Source: Butyricicoccus sp. OM04-18BH (GTDB taxonomy: Bacteria; Bacillota; Clostridia; Oscillospirales; Butyricicoccaceae). From it: a stretch of DNA of 64,000 nt. Both the position numbers and the translations under genes were made by a program. Positions within the stretch are counted from its first letter, which is position 1. Every line of letters starts with the position of its first letter. The stretch covers positions 1-64,000 of the forward strand of contig NZ_QULN01000004.1 in NCBI RefSeq assembly GCF_003481705.1. The letters are read 5' to 3'. The notes beneath the pieces were generated by a model. It was given only the letters and a program-made list of their open reading frames with translations. It searched no databases and was not told the origin of the DNA. Below are positions 58,167 through 64,000 of the stretch, one piece after another.

Positions 58167-59180
58167 TTACAGCGTGCGTGTGCGGCGGCGCACCATGATG
58201 AAGATTACGATGGGCGCACCGAGGATGGCCGTGACCGAGCTGATGCTGAGCTCGGTGGGGGCAAAGACCGTGCGCGCGGCCAGATCGCAGAACAGACAGA
58301 ATACCGCGCCGCCGGCAAAGCACGCCGGTACCTGCACGAGCGGCTTTGCCGTGCCGAACAGCCCCTTCATCAGCTGCGGGACCGCAATGCCGACGAACGA
58401 GATCGGCCCGGCGAACGCAGCCACGCAGGCGGAGAGCACGCTCGAGAGCAGAATGAGCGCGGCGCGGAAGGCGCGGATATTGACGCCCATGCTGCGCGCG
58501 CAGCCCTCGCCGAGCTGATAGGCGCTCATCGGCTTGGACAGCAGCACGGCGAGCGCGAGCGAGATCAGCACGACCGGCGCCATCACGCAGATATTGTCCC
58601 ATGAAATGCCGGAAAAGCTGCCCTGTGACCAGTTGTGCAGGTTGACGATGTTGCTGTCCTCGGCGAAGGTCACGACGAAATCCGTGACCGCCGAGCAGAT
58701 GTAGCCGACCATCACACCGGCGATGATGAGAAGGGACATCTGGCGCACGCGCTGCGCGAGCGCGAGGACGAAGCCCATCGACAGCATCGCGCCGCAGAAG
58801 GCGGCGAGGATCATGCCGGTCGAGCCAATCACGCGGCCGCGCGAGAGCAGACCGATCATCGCGAGCGAAACGGTCAGCTTCGCGCCCGAGGAGATGCCGA
58901 GCACGAACGGGCCTGCGATGGGGTTAGCGAAAAAGGTCTGGAGCAGAAAGCCCGAAATCGACAGCGCGCCGCCGAGCAGCATGGCGGCGATCAGCCGCGG
59001 CAGACGCATTTCCCATACGATGGCGGCGTTTTCGCCCGTGCGCGTGAGCAGGATGTCCATGACCTCGGCCGGGGACAGATGCAGACTGCCTGTGTTGAGG
59101 TTCCAGAGAATAAGCGCCGCGAGCAGCGCCGCGAGCAGGGCAAAGCCGAAGGTATAGCGCGCGCGGTGGTCAGGCTGCAT
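58167..59180 (-). CDS. FecCD-family ABC permease
   Basis: This is a 337-aa permease with about ten membrane segments. The family blocks are LPRLIAAMLLGGALSISG, NPIAGPFVLGISSGA and FAGPISFVGIAVPQL. The family imports siderophores, heme and cobalamin as a homodimer. It lies 16 bases after the binding-protein stop and 14 before the ATPase start. Confidence 0.9.
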   Translation of the reverse strand: MQPDHRARYTFGFALLAALLAALILWNLNTGSLHLSPAEVMDILLTRTGENAAIVWEMRLPRLIAAMLLGGALSISGFLLQTFFANPIAGPFVLGISSGAKLTVSLAMIGLLSRGRVIGSTGMILAAFCGAMLSMGFVLALAQRVRQMSLLIIAGVMVGYICSAVTDFVVTFAEDSNIVNLHNWSQGSFSGISWDNICVMAPVVLISLALAVLLSKPMSAYQLGEGCARSMGVNIRAFRAALILLSSVLSACVAAFAGPISFVGIAVPQLMKGLFGTAKPLVQVPACFAGGAVFCLFCDLAARTVFAPTELSISSVTAILGAPIVIFIMVRRRTRTL

Positions 59181-59196
59181 GGTTTTCCCCTCCTTT

Positions 59197-60333
59197 TCAG
59201 GTCAGCTGATGCAGATAGTGCAGATCGTCGGTGTTTTCGCCGGTGAAAACGGCGTGAAAGTCCTGTATCATGCCGCCGAGCCCCATCGCGGACTGGAACA
59301 GGCTCTGCTCGGTGCACCAGACGTTTCCGTTTTTCACGGCCTTGAAATCCGCGAGCAGCGGACTTTTGGCGAGCAGCTCGTCGAGCGTTTGCAGCTCGCC
59401 GTCGATGGTCGAGTTGTAGATGAGCACATCAGCGTCCTTCGCGCCGGCGTAAAAGCTCTCCATCTGCATATTCATGGTCGAGCGGGCGTCGTCGTCGGTG
59501 AGGTCGTCGAAGATATACTTTCCTCCGGCAAGCTCGAGCATTTTTGCGACATAATCGGTGGATTTGCGCACATTTGCTGCGCCGTTCGCCGTGATATAGA
59601 AGAATGCGGCGGTCTTGCCGGTGGACGGCCGGTCAAGGATGGGAGCGAGGGCGTCGAGCTGCTCGTCATAGAGCGCCTCCGCCTGCTCCTCCTTTCCTGT
59701 GAGCACGCCGTACAGCTTGATCCATTCCATACGGCCGAGGGGATTGCTTTCGTAGCTCGAGCGCTCGACGAGCACAGGGATGCCGAGCCGTTCGAGCTGC
59801 TCCTTGACCTTGGGCGTGTGGTAGATCATCGTGGACTCGAGCGCGAGGTCGCAGTCCGCGTCGCAGATGGCTTCATAGTCCGGGGCGCTGTATTTGCCGG
59901 CGTATTCGATATCGCCGTCTGTCATGGCCTCGCGCGCCGCATCGAGATACCAGCCGTCGGCGCGGGTGCCGGAGAGCGAGATGGTATCGAGCGCGTCGAG
60001 CGAAACGAAGAAATCCATTGCGCTCGTGGCAACGAGATAGATGCTGTCGAGCGGCTGCTGAAGCACGGTAATGTCCGCGCCGGTCTGCGGCGCCTGCTGT
60101 CCCTCGGGCACAACGAGATAGCGGTCCTCGCCGCCGATCGTGATGAGCGACAGACCGCCCTCGAAGGTATCGACCGTGAACTGCTCGGCGAAGGAGAGCT
60201 CCATCGAGCCGGCGGGGGTCAGACCAGAGAGCGGGTCATCGTTTTCTCCGGAGACGGCCGCGCCGCCGCCGCAGCCGCTCAGCAGGCCGGTCAGGCACGC
60301 GGCGGCAGCGAGATATGCTGCGGCTCTTTTCAT
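59197..60333 (-). CDS. Metal-chelate-binding lipoprotein (FecB/BtuF type)
   Basis: This is a 378-aa protein with a signal peptide and lipobox (LTGLLSGCGG). The TroA/BtuF-like fold shows ALESTMIYHTPKVKEQLERLGIPVLVERSSYESNPLGRMEWIKLYG (split by turns) and a C-terminal TEQSLFQSAMGLGGMIQDFH. An N-terminal insert of about 40 residues precedes the fold. Its start overlaps the preceding lipoprotein's stop by 4 bases (ATGA). Confidence 0.87.
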   Translation of the reverse strand: MKRAAAYLAAAACLTGLLSGCGGGAAVSGENDDPLSGLTPAGSMELSFAEQFTVDTFEGGLSLITIGGEDRYLVVPEGQQAPQTGADITVLQQPLDSIYLVATSAMDFFVSLDALDTISLSGTRADGWYLDAAREAMTDGDIEYAGKYSAPDYEAICDADCDLALESTMIYHTPKVKEQLERLGIPVLVERSSYESNPLGRMEWIKLYGVLTGKEEQAEALYDEQLDALAPILDRPSTGKTAAFFYITANGAANVRKSTDYVAKMLELAGGKYIFDDLTDDDARSTMNMQMESFYAGAKDADVLIYNSTIDGELQTLDELLAKSPLLADFKAVKNGNVWCTEQSLFQSAMGLGGMIQDFHAVFTGENTDDLHYLHQLT

Positions 60334-61238
60334 TTGCTCAGCGGCGCGACAGAGGCCGAGTCAAAGGTCAGCGTGTAGTCGATCTCGTGCGCTTCGCTCA
60401 TCGCGGTGGTGTCGGCCTTGACCGCCATCGCCCAGTCAAAGCAGGAGACCGGGATCTCGAAGGTGGAGTGCTCGTCCTCGATGACGGTGTCGTATTTCGT
60501 GTCGCCGACCTTCATGTAATCGTAGTTTTTGCTGCTCCAGACGATCTTCGCCGTTACCTTGCCGTCCTTGACGGTGAGCTCGGCCGGAGACTGGACGGAG
60601 GCGCGGCCGGAGCCGCCTGCAAGCGCGACGTCAGCAGTGTAGGAGCCGTCCGCGAGAGACAGGCTGTCGGGCGTCGTGACAACGCCGTCGGCAAAGGCAT
60701 CCATCGGCAGAGAATCCGCGCGGAACAGGATGGTGCGGTCGTACCACTTTTCCTTCTTCTTGCTGAATGCGGCGCAGTCGATGCCCTCATCGAGCGCGTC
60801 GACCGGGACGGTGAAGCTGTGGGTGCCGTCGGCCTGCTCGGTGAACGGGATGTAATCCGCCTCGTCAGCCGCGGCAGCCTGCTCGCCGGTGCCCATGTAG
60901 ACATAGAGATAGCCCTTGCCGCCCATGTGCATGGTCGCGGTCATTTTGCCGCTCTCGACAGTCAGCTCGCACGCAGTGATGTCGAACATTTTGGAGCTGG
61001 ACTTGACGGTAACGTTATAGGTGCCGTCCTTGACCTTGTCGCCGGAAATGGGGGTCATGCCCTCCTCGACGACCTCCTCGACCTCGGCCATGTCGGACGC
61101 AGAAGCAACATTCGAGGTGCCGGTCTCGCCGGTCTGCGCGGCGGTGTCGGTCTGCTGCTGAGAGGCGGAGCTGCCGCAGCCGGAGGTGAGCATGAGCGCC
61201 GCCAGAAGAGCGGCCAGAAGTGTTTTTTTGCTGTTCAT
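60330..61238 (-). CDS. Two-repeat lipoprotein of unknown function
   Basis: This is a 302-aa protein with lipobox (MLTSGCGSS). After a Thr/Ala/Glu-rich linker come two related ~115-residue domains. The first starts DGTYNVTVKSSS with LTVESGKMTATMHMGGKGY. The second starts DGSYTADVALAGGS with LTVKDGKVTAKIVWSSKNY. Each ends in a beta-rich part with an FTVPV or FEIPV strand. The duplicated beta-domain layout recalls surface heme- or corrinoid-capture proteins, but no known family was recognised. Confidence 0.75.
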   Translation of the reverse strand: MNSKKTLLAALLAALMLTSGCGSSASQQQTDTAAQTGETGTSNVASASDMAEVEEVVEEGMTPISGDKVKDGTYNVTVKSSSKMFDITACELTVESGKMTATMHMGGKGYLYVYMGTGEQAAAADEADYIPFTEQADGTHSFTVPVDALDEGIDCAAFSKKKEKWYDRTILFRADSLPMDAFADGVVTTPDSLSLADGSYTADVALAGGSGRASVQSPAELTVKDGKVTAKIVWSSKNYDYMKVGDTKYDTVIEDEHSTFEIPVSCFDWAMAVKADTTAMSEAHEIDYTLTFDSASVAPLSK

Positions 61239-61273
61239 AGATTGTTTTCTCCTTGTGTTTGACGGATAAAAGA

Positions 61274-61303
61274 AGGTCCGGCCCGCTTTCGCAGTCCGGA
61301 CCT
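61274..61303 (-). terminator. Intercistronic hairpin after the CbiK gene
   Basis: AGGTCCGG (61274-61281) pairs with CCGGACCT (61296-61303). On the minus strand it is followed by TCTTTTATCC. Partial termination would make the CbiK lipoprotein more abundant than the transporter. Confidence 0.6.
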
Positions 61304-61321
61304 GTATCTGGTATGGAAAGA

Positions 61322-62320
61322 TTACTTGAGCGAGTCAACAGCCGCCTGCGCGTGCGCAACGAACAGGTTCTGAATGTCGGTCAGACCGCCCAGACCCTCT
61401 ACAACAGTCGTTACCTCGAAGCCGGCCTTCTCGAACTCGGTCTTCCAGGAGCCGTCCTCATCGCCTGCCATGTCGTTGTTCGCGTGGTCGCCGGCAACGA
61501 TCATCAGCGGACGCAGCACGACCTTCTTGAAGCCGCTTTCCTTGACAGCCGCGATCACATCGTCGAGGGACGGAGTCGCCTCAACCGTGCCGACGAAGTA
61601 GTTGGTGTGGCCTGCCGCGGTCAGGGTCTCCTGCATCTTAGTGTAGACGGAGTTGGAGTCTGCCTCGGTGCCGTGGCCCATGAAGCAGATGGCGGTCTCG
61701 CCGTCGTCGTACTCCTTGGTAGCGTCAACGATCGCGTTCATGACCTTCTGGAAGTCGTCGTCCGAGGTCAGGAGCGGCTCGCCGAGCGCGATCTTCTCGA
61801 AAGAGTCGGAGTAGCCGGCCAGCTCGTTCTTGAGGTCGGTGTACTCCAGGCCGTTCATCAGATGCGTCGGCTGAACAACGAGGTTCTTGACGCCGTTTGC
61901 AACCGCGCGGTCGAGCGCCTCGGTCACGTTGTCGATCTTCTCGCCGTCACGCTTGTTTACATGGTCGATGATGATCTGGCTGGTGAAGCCGCGGCGGACC
62001 GAGTAGTCCGGGAACGCCTTCTGCATCGCGGCCTCGATGGCGCCGATGGTCTCGCGGCGGCTGTCGTTGTAGCTGGTGCCGAAGCTGACGACCAGCAGCT
62101 CGTTTTCGCCGATTTCGTCCTGATTGAGCGGATTATCCAAGCTTGCGTCACCCGTTTCGTAGTTTTCTTCGTCGTCTGCCGCGGTATCGGTTGCAGCGCT
62201 ATCCGCGCCCTTGGTGTCCTCGGCGGTGTCGTTTGCAGCCGGCTTGCTGCCGCAGGCGGTCAGAGCCGCCATCATCAGGCTTGCGGAGAGCAGCAGAGCG
62301 CCCAGTTTCTTGAGTTTCAT
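61322..62320 (-). CDS. cbiK: CbiK-type cobaltochelatase with a lipoprotein signal
   Basis: This is a 332-aa protein starting at ATG 62320 behind AGGAGG. The first 25 residues are a lipoprotein signal (MMAALTACGSK). After an acidic linker of about 45 residues the CbiK fold begins (ENELLVVSFGTSYNDSRRETIGAIE). Candidate metal or catalytic histidines lie in VVQPTHLMNG, CFMGHGTEAD and MIVAGDHANND. Family members insert Co2+ into sirohydrochlorin in the cytoplasm; this one should be anchored outside. A cobalamin riboswitch precedes it. Confidence 0.88.
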   Translation of the reverse strand: MKLKKLGALLLSASLMMAALTACGSKPAANDTAEDTKGADSAATDTAADDEENYETGDASLDNPLNQDEIGENELLVVSFGTSYNDSRRETIGAIEAAMQKAFPDYSVRRGFTSQIIIDHVNKRDGEKIDNVTEALDRAVANGVKNLVVQPTHLMNGLEYTDLKNELAGYSDSFEKIALGEPLLTSDDDFQKVMNAIVDATKEYDDGETAICFMGHGTEADSNSVYTKMQETLTAAGHTNYFVGTVEATPSLDDVIAAVKESGFKKVVLRPLMIVAGDHANNDMAGDEDGSWKTEFEKAGFEVTTVVEGLGGLTDIQNLFVAHAQAAVDSLK

Positions 62321-62396
62321 GAAAAAGTTCCTCCTTTTTTCGACTCCTCCGGCAAGCGCACCGGGGAAAAGCCCTGAAAAGGGTACAGAAAACACG

Positions 62397-62430
62397 CAGT
62401 CCCCCTGCGCCTGTGCGCAGAAAGGGACTG
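62397..62430 (-). terminator. Riboswitch expression-platform terminator
   Basis: CAGTCCC pairs with GGGACTG, and TGCGC with GCGCA inside (62397-62430). On the minus strand CGTGTTTTC follows. It lies between the riboswitch core and the cbiK start, as expected for B12-dependent termination. Confidence 0.65.
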
Positions 62431-62489
62431 TAATCATGCAGAAGAATGCGGCATCAGTACAGTCAATGACTCGTGACCTGGAAAAGCTT

Positions 62490-62660
62490 TCCGTACCAAC
62501 AGAGGCGGCAGGTTTCCTGACTTGCGGATCTGCGCACGCCGCCGCCTTCCCGATGCACAGCATCAGTGACATAAAAAGCGGAATGCTCCCCGTTTACAGT
62601 GACGAGATCGTACAGGAATTGCACCTGTTTCCCTTTTAACCGCTGACCCGGCCGAGGTCG
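62490..62660 (-). promoter_or_regulatory. Cobalamin riboswitch
   Basis: On the minus strand the sequence GGGAAACAGGTGCAATTCC (near 62635-62613), ATCTCGTCACTGT, and the B12-box-like GTCAGGAAACCTGCC (62522-62508) occur in the order and spacing of cobalamin riboswitches. It precedes the cbiK-transporter operon on that strand. High cobalamin should reduce expression of the whole operon. Confidence 0.85.
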
Positions 62661-62824
62661 TTCAGCGGCACCGTCTGTTCGCTTGTTTATTTGTTTGCGG
62701 GCAGAAAAGTCCTGCCGAATGATGTTATTATACACCGCAGCGCCGCGAAAGACAAGTGCAGCCGCCTGTTTTGTGCAAGTTCGGTAAAAATGTACAAGAA
62801 ACCGGCGGGAAGGAGCAAAAAAAA

Positions 62825-62850
62825 CATCCCCCGGCTTTCGCCGGGGGATG
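62825..62850 (-). terminator. Terminator of the SLH protein gene
   Basis: CATCCCCCGGC pairs perfectly with GCCGGGGGATG across TTTC (62825-62850). The minus-strand T-run of eight bases follows. Confidence 0.92.
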
Positions 62851-62860
62851 CAGCGGAAAT

Positions 62861-64000
62861 TTACTTTTCCAGTTCGGTCCAGTCGCGGGTATCGCGCAGC
62901 TCGGACCACTTCTCGAACTTGTTCTCCTTGGCCTTGTAGTAGTGGCTGTTGGTAGCCTCCTGTACCGCCAGATAGAACCACTGAGAAGCGTCAGAGTTGT
63001 CGCTCCACTTGATCATATCGTCGTGCAGATCCTCTGCGGTCTCGGGGAGACGCTTGAGGACGCGGTTGACGAGCGTCATTGCCTCGGCACGGGTGATCTT
63101 GTTATCCGGACGGAAGGTGCCGTCGGGATAACCGTTGATCCAGCCGTTGTTGGAGGCGGCGCTGATCTCGTTCTTTGCCCAGTGGGACACGATGTCGCTG
63201 AAATCAGCAGTCGTCGAGTTGGCCTTGTCGTCAAAACGGGCTGCGATCGCCGCGAACTCAGCGCGGGTGATCGGTGCGTTCGGATTGAATTTGCCGTTGC
63301 TGTCGCCCTTCACGATGCCCATAGCGCTCAGCGTAGAAACCGCATGGTTGTACCATGCACCGGCTGCTACGTCAGAGTAGCTGTTGGACTTGGTGGAGTT
63401 AGCGTTGCGGGTCTCGTCGGTCAGCAGGCGGAAGAAGATGGTCGCGACCTCAGCACGAGTGATGCCGTTCTGCGGGCGGACGGTCTTGTCCGGGTAGCCG
63501 ACGATGTACGCATAGTGATCGTTACCGTTCAGACCGGTCGGAACCTTGTCCGGGATGGTAACGGTAGGCTTGCGGTGGTGGTGGCCGGAGCTGTTCTTTG
63601 CGTAGGTGCCCTCGATGATAACATCATGTGCGGGCATCTTGAAATTCTGAGCGTCCGCAGTGCCAATCTTCCAGCCAGAGAAGGTGTAGCCTTCCTTAGT
63701 CGGAACGTCGCGAATTACAACATCGGAATTGAAGTCGTAGACATCAGTGCCGACTACCTCAGTGTCAACCTTGTAGGTTACGGTGTAGCGGTTGATAGCG
63801 AAGGTGCCCTCGATGGTAACATCATGTGCGGGCATCTTGAAATTCTCAGCGTCCGCAGTGCCAATCTTCCAGCCGGTGAAGGTATAGCCTTCCTTAGTCG
63901 GAACGGGTCGGATTACAACATCGGAATTGAAGACGTAGGTTTCAGTGTTACCGTAATCCTTGCCGTCAACCTTGTAGGTTACGTGGTACTGGTTGATGCT
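62861..64000 (-). CDS. Surface protein with InlB-type repeats and SLH domains (N-terminus outside the window)
   Basis: The frame is open from the window edge to TAA at 62861, 379 residues. At least two InlB/Flg_new-type repeats (YTVTYKV, VPTKEGYTFSGWKIG, FKMPAHD) occur with a period of 66 residues (198 bases at 63606 and 63804). A His/Lys linker (SSGHHHRKPT) is followed by three SLH motifs (IVGYPDKTVRPQNGITRAE; GDSNGKFNPNAPITRAE; GYPDGTFRPDNKITRAE). SLH domains bind secondary cell-wall polymers. It is an adhesin-like or structural wall protein. Confidence 0.9.
   Translation of the reverse strand, partial: SINQYHVTYKVDGKDYGNTETYVFNSDVVIRPVPTKEGYTFTGWKIGTADAENFKMPAHDVTIEGTFAINRYTVTYKVDTEVVGTDVYDFNSDVVIRDVPTKEGYTFSGWKIGTADAQNFKMPAHDVIIEGTYAKNSSGHHHRKPTVTIPDKVPTGLNGNDHYAYIVGYPDKTVRPQNGITRAEVATIFFRLLTDETRNANSTKSNSYSDVAAGAWYNHAVSTLSAMGIVKGDSNGKFNPNAPITRAEFAAIAARFDDKANSTTADFSDIVSHWAKNEISAASNNGWINGYPDGTFRPDNKITRAEAMTLVNRVLKRLPETAEDLHDDMIKWSDNSDASQWFYLAVQEATNSHYYKAKENKFEKWSELRDTRDWTELEK

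Noticed and set aside
1..64000. CRISPR arrays, tRNA and rRNA genes
   Set aside because: I looked for regularly spaced repeats, cloverleaf-like sequences and rRNA signatures and recognised none; a dedicated search program was not available.

Overview
The window joins two kinds of DNA. Bases 1 to about 39,070 are a composite island of conjugative or mobilizable elements. Bases about 39,070 to 64,000 are a GC-richer chromosome. The chromosomal codon usage, the S-layer-homology protein, the TTG starts, the lipoprotein-type binding proteins and the cobalamin riboswitch suggest a Gram-positive gut Clostridium, probably in the Oscillospirales (for example the Butyricicoccus/Agathobaculum group). No rRNA or tRNA is visible, so the assignment is an inference.

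Mobile island. (i) 1-1355 is the tail of one element: a relaxase C-terminus, a small Cys-rich protein and a replisome-organizer gene cut by a group II intron (1356 to about 3894). (ii) The 3' side of the intron is not the rest of that gene. It is the C-terminal third of an SNF2-like helicase, which leads into a Tn1549/CTn-like element (3901 to about 26,350). This carries DUF3849, MobC, a CD1845-like membrane protein, an AlbA-type ATP-binding protein, a relaxase and an XRE regulator. Two tandem cargo cassettes follow, each built as HTH protein, response regulator, histidine kinase and ABC exporter, then a leader RNA, a 35-aa micro-ORF and a sigma-like protein. A MazF-like toxin and a large serine recombinase close the element. 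(iii) 26,400 to about 39,070 is a third element with a short serine recombinase, a type III restriction-modification operon with a DUF6680 membrane protein, an oriT-like region, MobC, the same small Cys-rich protein, Rep, a DnaC-like ATPase, regulators and another large serine recombinase. It has no relaxase of its own.

Chromosome. 39,177-49,912 is a divergent locus for uptake and processing of an unknown, probably phosphorylated, carbohydrate. It contains a PHP phosphoesterase, a LacI repressor and a PfkB kinase on the minus strand. On the plus strand are two HAD phosphatases, a fused AfuB-type permease, an ATPase, an AfuA-type binding protein and an endonuclease/exonuclease/phosphatase-family hydrolase. 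Two identical LacI-type operators sit in the divergent promoter region. 50,309-54,443 is a metal-homeostasis cluster (P1B-type ATPase, DUF6110, AraC regulator, HMA chaperone) with two DtxR/IdeR-like palindromes. A MATE exporter and a lysozyme-like wall protein follow. 57,025-62,660 is a cobalamin-riboswitch-controlled operon encoding a lipoprotein CbiK-type chelatase, a two-repeat lipoprotein and a FecBCD-type transporter. The window ends inside an SLH/InlB-repeat surface protein.

The most unusual signals are these: a dispersed six-hairpin repeat placed in sense orientation downstream of three chromosomal genes, one copy of which appears to be the integration site of the island; the chimeric flanks of the group II intron; the duplicated leader, micro-ORF and sigma modules with 11-bp direct-repeat promoters; and the extracytoplasmic CbiK system.
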